In this document: positions 37,786 to 51,148 of the stretch, piece after piece
Position numbering within the stretch: position 1 is the first letter of the stretch
How the letters are laid out: each line of letters begins with the position of its first letter
Assembly: GCF_000208745.1 (NCBI RefSeq)
Contig: NC_030854.1
Span: 35,628,120 to 35,692,119 of the forward strand
DNA length: 64,000 nt
Direction: 5' to 3'
DNA from: Theobroma cacao
Taxonomy: Eukaryota; Streptophyta; Magnoliopsida; Malvales; Malvaceae
The notes under the pieces: model-generated
Database searches by the model: none
Told to the model about the DNA's origin: nothing
The model's input: only the letters and a program-made list of their open reading frames with translations
Position numbers and translations under genes: made by a program

Positions 37786-40700
37786 ATTGAAAATTTAAAT
37801 AGTTTGTGGGTTAATTACAACAAGTTTTCAATTATTATTTCTAAATTGAACATAAAAAATTAATAAAATATTTTGGGAGAAAATTATTAAAAAAATGGAA
37901 TCGAGATCAATTGTCTTAATCAAACAAATCATGATACAAAGAATGTCTAGAAGAAGACAAGGCTTCTTAATTTTTTAAAAATTTAATTATCATTAATTTT
38001 AGGTTGTGACTTATGATGTACAATAATCATATTCATTGAAAATTATAAAGTATTAAATACAATATCATAAAATTTCATATTTTTTTATCTTTTTATAAGA
38101 TACAATTGAGAATTTATATTTTATACATCATCGGTAAATCATAACGTCAATCTTTTCGGAATCAAATATCTATAAAAAAGAATAAGGCATGAATATGATT
38201 TATCAATTCTTTCATCAACAAACAGATTCGAAGATAGCATCAAAGGCTTATCAACTCAAAAGCATTGATTAATTAAAATTACATTTGATAGATCTTCTAT
38301 ATCCCAATATAGCATAAAGGGACATTAGGTTAAAAAAAAGGGTATTTGGACCACTAAAATGAAATGTGCCTAACAAAATATAAAAATTGATAGGTTTATT
38401 ATTTAAAAAAAATCTTAAGATAATGTGCTTACATTAATGCTTGAAAGGGAACATCAAAAAAATATAATTCTAATAAAGATTATTAGATGTAAAATGAAAT
38501 GTACTTAAAGCGGCATATATATAGATAAATTATAAAGCTTTAAACATACCAACTACTCACTCAAATTAAGAGCCAAAAAAAAAAAAGAACCCAACTACTT
38601 TATAGAAACAGCGTCCCTTCATGTATGTATATGTATATGCAAAAGCTTACTTAGCTGGAAAAATAGGTCAACTAACCACTTTCACCAAAGTTTTCATACT
38701 AATTTAACAACAATTACTCCTCAACCTGCTTTTCAGGCTCTTAAATTCCTAGATAAGCATGGGTATGCAAATCTTGTCCCTACTCTTCGATTGAACCATT
38801 TTGACACTCCTACAACCACAATTATTATTTCTTTCTCTGCATATCATGCAAAAGCTTTTCCATCAGGTATAAGTTCTAGCCCAATTCACTTTCAATGCCT
38901 TTGTTTTTCTATTTATCAATGCATATATACACACATACACACGTATACTCGTTCATGTACACAAAAAATAATTTCATTTTTTGTTGCATACAACTTTGGG
39001 GGGAAAAGCATCTCCTTAAGCTTAGGTTTCAAGACCCAAAAATGCTATAGCTCTTAGGATGATCCCCTGTTTGTAGAGGGAGAAAAATATATATGTAAAT
39101 TGTTGTGTTAGAATATAGTAAGGAATTAATTTGCTTGTATGTACGATTGCATAACTTGTTATATGATTGAAATTTTAATTCTTACATCAATTAATTAATA
39201 GACTCAAAGTTATTACACAAAATACAATTTAAGATCTGTACGAAAACTTTTTTTAGTATATTCGAAGAATGAATAGTCAGAAGAATATAAATAATTAATA
39301 GCATTTCCTGAGGTGAAATGTCAATTTAATTAGTTCTGTTTGATTTGTATAGAGAGTGATTAAGTAGAGTTGGTAATTTTAATTTCTTATTTTTATTGTT
39401 AACTTATATATAATTAGAGGTGAACTAAAAGTGACAGTGATGTCATCTCTCAATTTTTAATTTTTGTTTTGAATTGAATCATTAATTCGATCCATAATTT
39501 TATATGATTACTCTTTAATCACTTTTCATATAAAATCTTGAATCCATTACTAATATAGTTGCAAAGGATTTGGTTCTCGAAGTTGTTAAAATTTGTTGAC
39601 ATCCTTTGAAAAAAAAACCCTAAATGAAAACTAAATAAAATGAAAAAGTGTTTTAAGAGAAAGCTAAGTAGGAAAGAAACAATAATAATTTATATGCATT
39701 TAAGGAATTCTGATTGGCCTTTAAAACCTTGACTTAAGATCAATGTTAGAGGTTATCTCAAGCAGGAGAAGGCTGCTTTTTTCTCTAAGTGGGGTATTTC
39801 TTTAATTGTTTTTAGTGCATGTCCTACCTGTTGCCTGCTTGCAGCCTCTTTTCTAGTTCAATTTTGCAGCCTCTCCTTTTTTATTTAGTTTAATAAAAAT
39901 TAAAAAAATTACTAAAGTCTCATCATATATGAATTTAATTCAATTTTATGTTGATTTAATTAAAAATTATTATTTATAATTGAAAATTTTACTTCATAAC
40001 CTCGTAAAAAAATTTTACCTGATTTATGGTAAAAAAAAAAAAAGTGGTGCTTTACAATGATTAAATTGAAGACATACAAGGTCAACATGCACTTCATTAA
40101 TTAATTAGCTACAAATAATGATACAACAAAATTGGGGGCTACATTACTTATATTTGATGAGGTGGACTTGCATCACTTCATAATTAAATTTGTCAACAAT
40201 ATATTCAACTGCAGAATGCCCATTCTACCAATGAAATGTTATAGGCTTTCAATTTTTACTATTGTGTGGACACTTTTTCTTTTTAATTTCTTTGGAAATC
40301 AATAGTCCTAATGTTATAACCTCTCTTTTTCTTATTCCAGCAGGTGAACTAACCATATGTTCCCTTCGAAAATTACAATCAGTGTATAATTTTAATTGGG
40401 TAGCAAATCAAAGATTTTATGAATTGGTGAGTAAATTGTGTTATTAGTTTATGATGTATCCGTGACATGTTTCAGCCTCATTCACCATTCCAAAAACTCG
40501 ACTTTTTCATATACGACTTCTTTGAATCTATCTCAAATCTATCGATTAACTTGTTGTGAAAACACGGATGCAATTTGTAATATTTATATCTACTTAAACA
40601 TCACACATCATATTTCAAAATTTTATAAATTAAAAAATCGAGTTTTCTAAAATTACAATAAAAAGTTACGGATTAATTACATAATTTACACGTGAATTGG

Positions 40701-40788
40701 CATATAAAGTTTTGACTTAATGTGACATGTGGTGGACATGATTGTGAGTTGGAATGGACTATGCTATTATTAAGTATAACGTATAAAG
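37786..40788. other. AT-rich intergenic DNA between two hAT-like elements
   Basis: No gene seen. Mostly AT-rich sequence with short poly-A and AT tracts. The open frame at 38791-39057 has no recognisable features. Confidence 0.5.
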
Positions 40789-40796
40789 GACTTATC

Positions 40797-41702
40797 TAGA
40801 GCCTAGAGGTGTCAATATGGGTTGGCTGGGTCCAACCCAAGCCCTTGTGAGTTGAAGAAATATAAGTTGAGCTTAATTAGTCTATTTTTTACATAGATCA
40901 TCAAAACTTCAACTTAGTCCATCTCTTGCTAATCCATGGATAAGGTTGGATCAACCCATTTCTCTTTTCTTAAAAAAAATCATTTTTATAATTCTACTTA
41001 AAAAATTTTCTATCAATAAAATTGTTTTAGAATTTAATTCATAAATTGAATAATAAAAATATGATACAAACAAATAAATTACACCAAATATAAATAAATA
41101 AATAAATTACATAAATAAAGTTTAAATATTTAACACAAACTACCATCACATAAACATAAGTATATAACCAAATAATAAAAACTTCAAGATTCATTTATAT
41201 CCTCCTCAATCCTCATCCTCATCCTTAAATAAAATATTTAAATATTGTTTAGACAACAATGATGTCTTAAGGTCTGAATCATTATCAATTTATCATATAA
41301 TATTTATCGCATAAAAAAAAAAGAGATAATAAGTTTTAATCTAAATTAAATTATTAATTTGATAAATAAAGATTAAAGACATTGAAATATATAAAATAAG
41401 CAATATCATTGATAACTAAATTATTAATTTTATATAATTAAATATACAAAATTATTAATTTTTTTTTAGCTCACAGGGCTAACTCATCCCAGCCAACCCA
41501 TCCCACTGATTTGATGGGTTAGCTCATTTAGATCCAGTTCTAATATGAGCTTAAATTTTCAAACCTAACACATCCCATATTCAATAAAAATAGACCAACC
41601 TAATGAGCCAGGTCTANTGAGCTTAAATTTTCAAACCTAACACATCCCATATTCAATAAAAATAGACCAACCTAATGAGCCAGGTCTATTTTGACAGATC
41701 TA
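40797..41702. mobile_element. hAT-like non-autonomous element 2 with 8-bp target duplication
   Basis: A perfect 8-base direct repeat GACTTATC flanks the element (40789-40796 and 41703-41710), as expected for hAT transposition. The 5' end is TAGAGCCTAGAGGTGTCAA. The complement of the 3' end is TAGATCTGTCAAAATAG, so the inverted repeats share TAGA and TGTCAA. There is no coding capacity. Its length is inflated by a 71-base duplication around the N at 41617, which may be an assembly artefact. Confidence 0.7.
41546..41688. repeat. Exact 71-bp direct duplication separated by one N
   Basis: 41546-41616 and 41618-41688 are identical (TGAGCTTAAATTTTC to AGCCAGGTCTA), with only the unknown base 41617 between them. 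This is what results when two overlapping contig ends are joined without merging. Confidence 0.9.
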
Positions 41703-41710
41703 GACTTATC

Positions 41711-42177
41711 AATTAAAAAGCGTTGAGTCAATTAAAGTTTGGTTTTGAAGATCATCTAAGTCAAATTTTATGCATTGAAACCTTCTCCATACGGGCTATG
41801 TGGAATATGACCATCCAACTTTCTCAAATTGATTAGAAGTTAATCTCTTTTTATATTTTTAATATGAAGAATTAAATTCTTCTTTAAATTCCAAAAAAAT
41901 AAGTATTCTATAATGTAGGCCCATCTAACATTTTACGTTTTTAAGCCATCAAATAAAACTATTAATCTGTGATTAATCTAAAATTCACATCAAATTTACA
42001 TTTTATAAAAATTGAACTGTTATATATTATAAAAATAGAGCAATTCATTTTTTATAAGACGTAAGCAGCTCAATATCTATAAAACATAAACTTGGTGTAA
42101 ATTTTAGATTATCACATAGTTTTTGAAATGGGTTGAAACTGAAAAAAGCAGCTCAAGGTAATTTTTTTCCAAATTTT

Positions 42178-42225
<48 letters not shown>

Positions 42226-43694
42226 TGATAGGTTCATGAAAATGGAGGGTTGAAAATATGGGCTGGTCCCATGGAAAATGGGCTCATCTCACTCTAACAA
42301 ATGAGGGCTCTGGGCCCCAAAACAATCAATGGCTAAAGGGTGGGAGGGCTCCCCCTCTATACAGACAGCATTCAGCAACACAGCATGAAATTGTCACTCG
42401 GTACCTATTCAATGTTTTAGTCTATGAAAAAGTCATTAGTAATCAGATTAATTTAATTTTGGAGATTTGAATTTATAATCAGATACTAAATTAGTGGATG
42501 TCTCTATATTTTACCCATGAGGGGTAGGAGAAGGTAGAGACTGACAGGGAGGCTGGGGATAAGTGTTTTGTGAGGGAATGAAAAATGTCTTATGGTGGTG
42601 ATTAATGAGTGTTTTACTTGTTGACTCTAAAATATTTTACTTATAGAATATATTTTCTGTCTTTCAAACAAGTTTAACGACTGAAAATCCTTTTTGAAAA
42701 AAATCTTACTCCGATCCAAACGGATCCTAGATGTAGGCAAGAGTCGGATGTTTTGCCTATGCCTATTACTTTGTTTTAGCAGGAATAAATTCAATGTTGA
42801 AATTATTTATCACCCTTTCACTTGCCCTTTCTATCCAATACAGAAGATGGGTTAAGAAATCTAAGACAAATACACATCTATGCACAGGAAAGATCTTCTT
42901 TATGTAGCAATTCTTTTTCCTTTTCAAGGGTTGAATATCCATGCAAATTGGGGTTAGTTACCTAAGTTGTCCCAATAATGAAATGCCATTCAAGTTCAGA
43001 TTCCTTCTGATATGACCCTTAACTTGAGAGAAATTCAGCTTGTATGTTTTGAATATGATAACACTTCATTATCAGCACAATGCCCACATTTTAGCCCTGT
43101 CTTGGCACCATTTTATTGGATAAATTCATTTTACCTAGCATTTTATTCACTCCCCCAATCATCATCTTCCATAAATATCAGAACCATAATTTGTTTCAGT
43201 AAGGCCAAATGACATTTCCTTAAAGTTTGTTGAATGCTGCTTTTCTCTTCCAAAAGATTCCAGTCAGGTTAACAGTGGGCAATCACCCCATTGTCTCCTC
43301 TGGGGCAAAACTGAGTTGACAAGTTATCTAATCCCATGTGTTAGAGAGAGGCTTTTCTGTTCGGCTTGTTCCCCTTGGCCACAACACACTTCTTCCAAGG
43401 CACTCCCACATTAATTACTAGGGTGGCTCCTTTTCATTTTGGTACTACTTGTGACAAGAAATTATTACACTGGTTGTGAACAACTGGATATTTCCAAGCT
43501 ATCATTCAAGAAGAATCTGACCTTTTACCAATGCTTGCCCGTTACATAATGCATACTATTTGAAGCATATCACAAATAACAATTTCCTCTTGTGACATGA
43601 CACTTAAATAATTAAGTAAAGACAATCTCTCAACCACGCATATAACTAAACTAGAACTTGACTTGTAGGAAAAATAAATAGGAGTATAAGATAG
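41711..43694. other. Intergenic, 3' side of GDSL copy 4
   Basis: No gene recognised. A compound GT/AT microsatellite is at 42180-42222. The last 100 bases or so are the expected 3' UTR of copy 4. Confidence 0.5.
42180..42222. repeat. Compound (GT)n(AT)n microsatellite
   Basis: About six GT units pass directly into about fifteen AT units. Confidence 0.85.
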
Positions 43695-46143
43695 CTAGAC
43701 CCTGGAATCTAACTCCATGATGGTGCTAAGGTTCATTGGGTTCATGTACTTGGTGGAACCAGTCGCGATCTGTCGCACAATCAGCCTGTTAGCCCTCTCT
43801 GATGGATGGAATGGATCCCAGAACGCGTAGATGTCTCGGTTAGGGCACAGGTTTGACGCCATTGTGCAGAGTCCGATTCCATTGTAAGGTCCTTGCCCGC
43901 AGCAGGCTACCTTTGATGTAACAAAACCTATCAAAACAGATCATTAGTACGCGGCAGTAACAAGGTTGACTTCATTTCATGTCCAAATCATTATATTCAA
44001 ATTTACATAAAAGATTTTATATGAAATTTAATGTGACTAAAACATGATTAAGGATAATCACATCTTACACCGAAATAAAGAATTTCAAACTTAAATCTCT
44101 TTTCCATTATTTCAAACATTTGCTGTTTGAAATATTGAGAATCAAACAAATGTTTTAAAGCATTGAAAATGTTTGTATAATTAGTGTGGAAATCTGTACT
44201 TAACAGCAAGGTTTATGACCTAGAAGAACAAATTAAACATGGACAGATAGAGTGAATCCCCTGGCTTCTCAAGTTGCATATGGCCATTGCCATTCATAGC
44301 TTTACTAATAAATTTTATCCACGGTCTGCGGGGACCAAACCACAGCCTTAACTCTCAATTCTATTATGGCATTTACTTCAAATCGGACCCATCGTTTTCT
44401 GTCATTCAACAACTTTTCTCCCTTGTTTATCACTTCTCAACAAACATGCTACACATCTTTGTATCCACCACATTTTGAATCAATGCTCTCCATTACTGAA
44501 TAACACTTTTAGGGTTTTGCAGTTTGATAAAATAATTATTGAGATTTTTGCAATGTTAGCATTAAATGTTGTGTACTAAGGCGAAGGGGAGTACCATATG
44601 CTTGAGGGTTACTGATCCAATCCATGTGCATGTCATATGCATTTGCAGCAATGAAAGTATCTGATCCAAGCTCACGGTTGAGTCCGTTTAGCATTTGAAC
44701 AAGCTGCGGGTTGAACAAGGCTGCCGCTCGTTGCAGCTCAACCGCGCATTCACCTGCTCTGCTGTGCTGAGCTAGTTCCGCCGGTACGCAACCCAATGGT
44801 CCAGTTCCTGTCACCAAAACCCTCCTTGCCCCCAACCCATGGAGCCTCTGCAAAATTCAAGTAGTAGTCCATAATCACATTGGGAACATGATTATTGCTA
44901 TTCTAGTTCCTGAATTAGGGACAAGACAACTATTTGGAATTTATGTGGACAAGTGGGTGTTTCACCTGCCTTCATTAGTGAAAACATTAATTGGAAAGTT
45001 AATGTATCATATATACAAACATCAAAATGCAATGTGGCTTTAAATAGCAACTGAAAGAAACATCACATTGCAAGTTGGCCCCACCAACCAAACCAAACTT
45101 GATGTATAACAATAAATCAGCCTCTTTTCCATAAAAACTGGAGCAAGGATACACTTATCCCCAAATAGTATAACTAAGTCTACGTTCCCGCTCCTTTAAT
45201 TGGAGATCATATTGTGGCCTTTTCACTAGCTGGACCAATGTCCAATGCCCTGTTAGATATGGTAGTTGTGCGCAATAAATTCTGCAATAAAGATGGACGG
45301 TGTGCATGTATGTTAAGGGTAATGGCGATTTTACCACTAGAATTTTCCGGTACTCGGAAATTATATAGACAACGTAATCTGGGAGGGCGAATTGGCGAGA
45401 TCTTGCAGAGAAGGGCACCAGGTAGTAGTTGTTAACAAAGTCATTGCCACCAAGGGTCATGAGAATGAGTGCTTGATTCACTAGGCGTTGAGTTTGTTCA
45501 GGTCCAATAAGTGCACTCACACGCTGCTGATATTGCTGGAAGTACTCTAGTTGCTTGGAAATTCGGATTATATTGACCTACAGATGTAGCAGTTTTAAGA
45601 CATTTTGATAACTAATAGAGAGGCATAGCTTAATTAAGAAAGGAATTGCACTTGGAAATTGGACTTACAAATTGAAATCCAGTGTCATTGAGAATTCCAA
45701 TTCCTGCAGAAGCAAAGTTGGCACCAACAAGAAGCTTCTGTCCTGTGAGCTCCGGGCTCAGATATGGCAATGTTGGTTCGGAACCAATTTGCTCGCCTGT
45801 ATAACACATTTAAACATTGACATAATCCATAAAAAAACGTGTAGCAAAGCAAATTGAACAAACTTCACTTCAGAAAAAACAAAAGAAAGAACTTACTGAT
45901 AAGATCTGGGATGTTAAGGCCATTAGAGAACCTGCCGGTGGCTCTATGAGTCGGATAGTCAATGCCATAGGGGTATGCATCCGCTCTGGCTGTAGTAGCT
46001 AGATAGTTGTTGTTACCATTATCGACTAGTGAATCTCCAAACACGAAAAAAGCCCTTGCAGCCTCAGCTTGAGGAGCTACATTTCCTAATGTAAGTAGCA
46101 GACCAAGAATCATCCATGAAATGAAGATGGATGAATTATCCAT
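43695..46143 (-). CDS. GDSL esterase/lipase, closest to LTL1/CUS2, array copy 4
   Basis: Five exons, 45897..46143, 45669..45796, 45335..45577, 44595..44847, 43695..43927, join to 367 aa. A signal peptide (1-28, ending QAEAA) precedes [15 protein letters not shown] with Ser38. GGNDF is intact, and Asp and His of WDPFHP are at about 328 and 331. Of the four copies this one keeps most of the residues I recall for Arabidopsis LTL1 and CUS2, for example [35 protein letters not shown]. It is thus the likely founder-like member. In Arabidopsis CUS2 helps maintain cuticular ridges and LTL1 affects salt tolerance. The same role here is inference. The start is the ATG aligned with its siblings. No lesion is visible. 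It is the most upstream gene of the array. Confidence 0.92.
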
Positions 46144-46232
46144 TGAAATGGCTCTAAGATACCCTACCAAATACAGTTTCTTCTAAGTTTACCAACCTCC
46201 CCTTGACTGTGAAATGTAGATAGCTCCCTGGC

Positions 46233-46241
46233 TATATATAA
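46233..46241 (-). promoter_or_regulatory. TATA box of GDSL copy 4
   Basis: Minus-strand TTATATATAG, about 90-98 bases upstream of the ATG. Confidence 0.6.
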
Positions 46242-48369
46242 GGTCTTTCTTCTTCCTTTTTTTTTTTTAATGCTGAATCCATTGGATCAAATATTAATGC
46301 ATTGTGCTACCACCTGTGGAGTTAGCTAGATAAGGGCTGCCATAACACAATTGCTGGTACGAGTAGTTCCAGTATGTAAATGAAGGGTTATTTTTAACAA
46401 AGATCTTTATTATCCTAGGTGACAATCAAAGTATAGCTGGCAATAGATAGAGCCTGGACACTATCATCTGAATTAAACTTAGGTAATTTCAAAAGATTTA
46501 GACCACTAATTAATAAAGCTATGAGGAGATAATGGTCAAGTAGCTACATATATTAACCATGAAATTTGTCAGGTTAGAGTTAAGTTCTGTGAAATGATTA
46601 TTTCTTTTTCAAAAAATGTAGGCTAGGCATATTCTAGGTTATAGCAACACATCTCTTTTGATCAAATTTCCCTCTCAAATTGATTACTACTTCTAAGATA
46701 ATCACAATCTAACTGGCACATAAATGCACCGATTCATTGTGGTTATTCAGCAAACTGTAACACACACCAATACAGTGCTGAAGCAATTTTGACCATACAC
46801 CTGGCACACACTTTATAAGAGATTTTGTTATTATCAAATGGTTAATCCCAGGCTTCTAAGGTGAAAATTTGTCCCTCTCATGACAAGACCTCTATGCATA
46901 AAGGGGAGTATCCAATGCTCTCATGCATCGACTATAGATCAATCAAGCCCATTCAAGATAGCAAATATTCAATTTATGCCTTAAAGAGATGCTATAGTTT
47001 TATCATTTAAGAGGGAAACAAAAACAAAAACAATTAAGTGACCATGTGATCAACATTATAAACTAAGTGAGTGAGGGTCTAGATCGGGTGCCTAGTTGAG
47101 TAACTATTTTTAAGCTCTCCCAGCTCCTTCACATTTGCTTACAACTGCATTTACATTTTGCTCATCTCCATATCAGCAGCCTTAAAGTGAACATAATAGT
47201 GGTACAAAAGTATAGTGACACACTTCAAATATAAAGAATAACATCAGAAAAAACAGACATAGATATATCCAAGTTGAATGTGTACCCCTGTCTTAAACCT
47301 GTTCTGATAAATATAGGTGTATGTTTTTCTCAAATGACAATTGCTTTAAGCTAACTGCTGCAATTATATCTTTGCTACATTTGGTAAAGCATTTTTTGTA
47401 TATCTTTTTGCTTTTCAATATTACAATTAATCAAAAACATTGAACCAAAATAATCTTAAATTTGAAGCATATCCTAAGTTCCTCTTTGAGGACTAATCAA
47501 GCCTGTCTAAGAAGTAGTCTATATTAAAACTTACTAGTAATAACTGGTGGGATTTTGTCTTGCTTTATCATTATCTCACACCTTTGCTTCTGCACTTGCA
47601 TTAAGCTCGCAGATAAAAGCTGTTACCTGTAGCTTTCAACCCTATCACTTCAATATATATAGTCAAGCAGAAAATGGTGTCTCTGGGTTCAGCATCGAAT
47701 GGATGCTCAATACAGGATGGCAAACAGATGGATGAGTGGTTAAGGAGCCATGTGATCAAAATAAATATGGTGTGAGGGGTGTGGGCTTTTAACTATGTCC
47801 AAATATTTATATACTGGTCCACTCTATACTGTCTTTCATATCAAATGTTTAATAATCTTGCATATAGTGCTTATAATTTAAAATCAAGGAAGTGTACAAA
47901 ATCTTTTGTTGTTAGGAGTAGTTAAAGCAGGAAGGAGGAAAAAAAAAAGACAAAAGATAAGGAAGAAAGATCAGATTATTCTGGCTTAATTGGCTACTTT
48001 TTCAATGCAAATGAATTGATTATTTGTAAGCTTTTTCTTTATATTTGGAGAGTTGCATTTATGAGGAATATTTATAATGTCCATTTCAAGGTATACAATA
48101 TTTGATTTCACACTAGTATTCTAGCAAGTAAAGTCTACACATTTCAATTCCTTTACATGGCAGTAAATTTCCAGCAGAAGTTTCAAGCTAGCCAACCCAC
48201 AAATTGGGTGATGCCAATGAAAATTTTTTAAGCAAATGTATTCTTAATAACTATCAACAGGAAAAAAAGAAAATGAACCCACAATTTTTTTGTGGAAAGT
48301 GAGGTTGGCATTGCATGTCAACTCAGCTGTAGTTTTCCTCAATGAATGCACTACCACGTACAGTCCCCC

Positions 48370-48372
<3 letters not shown>

Positions 48373-48408
<36 letters not shown>

Positions 48409-48413
48409 NCCCC

Positions 48414-48445
<32 letters not shown>
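48373..48445. repeat. (CT)n microsatellite broken by an N at 48409
   Basis: Two CT runs (48373-48403 and 48416-48445) flank ACTAC-N-CCCCCTC. Each run is preceded by a similar C-rich stretch, so the N may mark a poorly joined repeat. Confidence 0.8.
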
Positions 48446-48447
<2 letters not shown>

Positions 48448-49610
48448 AAGAAAAACAGTAAAAAAAAAAAGAGAAAAAGGAACTGTAAAATCTTGTGGAT
48501 GAAATTGATGAATACCATGAAAGACAGAAGAACCATACATTTAAATTTTGGCAAGTTAATCTCAAGATTTATAACACCTTCTGCAATGCTGCACATTAAT
48601 TCAAATCAAGCCACATATTTCCAACAAGATTGACATAGCTAGAGAAATTAATTGAAGGTAATATTGCATGCAGGATGCAGCTGAGTATGATTAGTCAAGA
48701 AATGAACCAGGAAATAAATGCTGCAGAAGATCTAAACCTTAGTTTGCTAATAGTTCATTGTAGCCTGGACCACATTGCTAACCCAATTAAAGCTGCTTGC
48801 AATTCTGAACTGAAAATCTACCATGACTGCAACTAAATCCCCATATCTCAAATTGCTTGAAAATTAACTATAACCCAAATGGAAAAGTGCCAATCTCCAG
48901 ATTATATTGTATCCAAAAGGTAATCAAATTAAATTTTGCATTCACCAGGGTTTATAATTAAGGAGAGAATGCATGTTTCTCGTTTATAGTATTTTAATTT
49001 TGGATACTTGATTTTTTTTCTTGTAAGGTTAAAAAAAATAAAAAGAAAAAAGAAGATGAAATGTTTTCAAGGCAAAACCACCCTCTTTCCTTCTCCTTAT
49101 TAGTGTTACTTCCTTGGTTTTTTAAGAGCTACACATAACAGACAAAGCTTTAAATAAAAGATTATTCACTGGATTCATTCATGGGTGGAGGTAGCTGGAT
49201 TCATTCATTCATTTTTTTACTTTTGCTACTTTAAGCACACAGTCAATAACCTCTACATTGCCACAATCCCAAAAATCAAAATCCCAATCTGTGGCTACAA
49301 AGTCTAGAACCATAGGAATGAGGGGACTGAAATGGGATCCTAAATAAAGCAGTAGTAACCCAAATTCCATAGTTTCCTTTGCTTTTAGGGGAAATGAAAT
49401 CCCACCATAGAACAAACAATTTACATGCAAAAGTCAAAAAACCTGGTTGAGTTGTATTGTGAATTATTTAATTAGGCCAACAACTTCCAACAACAAAACT
49501 TTAATGGTTGAATTAAAGTCAACCGTCCAACAAACAGGATCATTTCCCCCCAGCTGATACGTTTAACTGTTTATTAGAAGGCATATTTTCTTGATGAGGG
49601 GCCAAGATTT

Positions 49611-49739
49611 TCAGGCTCTTTATTTCTCACTTTCCTCAGTAGTTAATGGGAATGTACTCATTTGATTTGCTACATGTTCAGGCTCTTTATTTCTCACTTT
49701 CCTCAGTATTAAAGGGGAATGTACTGACTTGATTTGCTT
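49611..49739. repeat. 67-bp tandem duplication, two units
   Basis: TCAGGCTCTTTATTTCTCAC begins at 49611 and again at 49678. The units match through GGGAATGTACT and TTGATTTGCT with a few substitutions and small indels, so this is an old local duplication, not an assembly copy. Confidence 0.85.
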
Positions 49740-50632
49740 GCTTCCAAGTAAAAGTTTCAGACCAGGACTTGTTCAGTCAGTCATTTTTTCCTAACTATAT
49801 ATCTGTTGCACAGGCAAAAGTACATATACGAGTTCGTTTTGCATTAAGTGAAAGTAAATTGATTGACAGAAAAGGTTTTTCTTTGAGGATTTTCAAGTGC
49901 TAAATCCTTAAAACATTTGATGAATGACGAGTATAGATGTTTGACACAGCCAATTTGGATGAAGGGTATATGAAAAATCAATGAAACCTTAGCAGAAATA
50001 TCAGGCACATACTAAATCATGTACTAAAATATAATTGAAGAATATTGGTTTTTAGAAGAAATTAATGAATTTTCTCGAGATTTACGAGTGAAATTTCTAC
50101 ATTAAAAAAATTATGTATTTTAATATTATGAATAATTTATTTTTTGAAAACTCACTTTAATTATTAAAATTTAAAATTCCAATTCAAAAGTTTACGAATT
50201 TGAATCTTAGAATTTGTTTAGCCTAACTTTTTTTAGCTTAAAAAATTATTATGATGAAGTTTTTATAAAAAATAATAGCTTTTAAAATTAAATTAAAACT
50301 GTTTAACAAAATAAATTATATAAGCTCTAATTTTAGTTAAAATTATCATAAAATGTATTTATGCAATCTTTAATAACCTAATAAACCAAAGCGAAACAAA
50401 TCTGCTTCGAGTTTATATATGATTTGTAGATGTTAAAATCAAAAAAATTTATAAAGAAATAGAATAACTTTCTTATATAGTAGTAATAGTATATGATAAT
50501 CAAAAAAATTAAGAGAGAGGTAAAAAAGAGAAGAGAAATAACAGAGCATGTGATAATCACATGACTGTCACTTTACCAAAGGCTTTTAAAGTTTCGCGCC
50601 AAGTTGCAAATCAGCTTCCATCTTCAACACAT

Positions 50633-51148
50633 CTATGGAAAGTTGATTTTGCAAATCTCCAGTTTCATTCTCAGTGTCTTAAACTTGTCTTTACTAAAGC
50701 TCTTGGTAAAGATGTTTGCTAATAGGTCATTGGTGTTGCAATACCTTACTTGACCTTTTGAATTCTTCACTGCACCTCTGATGGCATGGAATTTAACACG
50801 AATATGCTTGGTTCTACCATGTTCAACAGGAATTTTTGTCGTAGCAATAGATGATTGATTATCAATCCATATAGTATTTGGAGCAGTTTCTTCGAACTTT
50901 AAATCAGTAAGTACCTTCCTTATCCGTAGAGCTTGATTGTTTGCAGAAGTAGTTGAAACATACTCTTGTCTTTGTTTGAAGGCTGAGCTATTATATTCTA
51001 CTTCCTTTGAGTTCCAGTTGAACACAACAGTATCAAATGAGAAACTGAATCCACTAGTGATTTTTGAGTCCTTTAAACGTTCTACCCAGTAACTATCAGA
51101 ATATTCTTCCAGCCCTTTGCTTTTCAATTTTGTTGAACTTAAGATCAA
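50633..51148 (-). pseudogene. Ty1/copia RNase H remnant
   Basis: The minus-strand frame of about 171 codons matches the C-terminal RNase H part of copia polyproteins. WIDNQSSIA corresponds to the family C-D-N-K-S-A-I motif. RTKHIRVKFHAIR corresponds to RTKHI-x-x-xYHxIR. ANIFTKSFSKDKF and LRMKLEIC correspond to the terminal ADIFTK and LRxKLGVC. The SSAEAEY motif carrying a catalytic Glu is disturbed (SSAFKQRQEYVS). No LTR or other polyprotein domain is adjacent. It is a fragment unrelated in position to the gag element at 10340-14992. Confidence 0.85.

Larger units (their letters stand above)
46242..50632. other. 4.4-kb intergenic region upstream of the GDSL array
   Basis: No gene supported. 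It includes the copy-4 promoter, a CT microsatellite interrupted by an N (48373-48445), and a 67-base tandem duplication (49611-49739). 50100-50560 is AT-rich. Open frames over the CT repeat are low-complexity artefacts. Confidence 0.5.
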
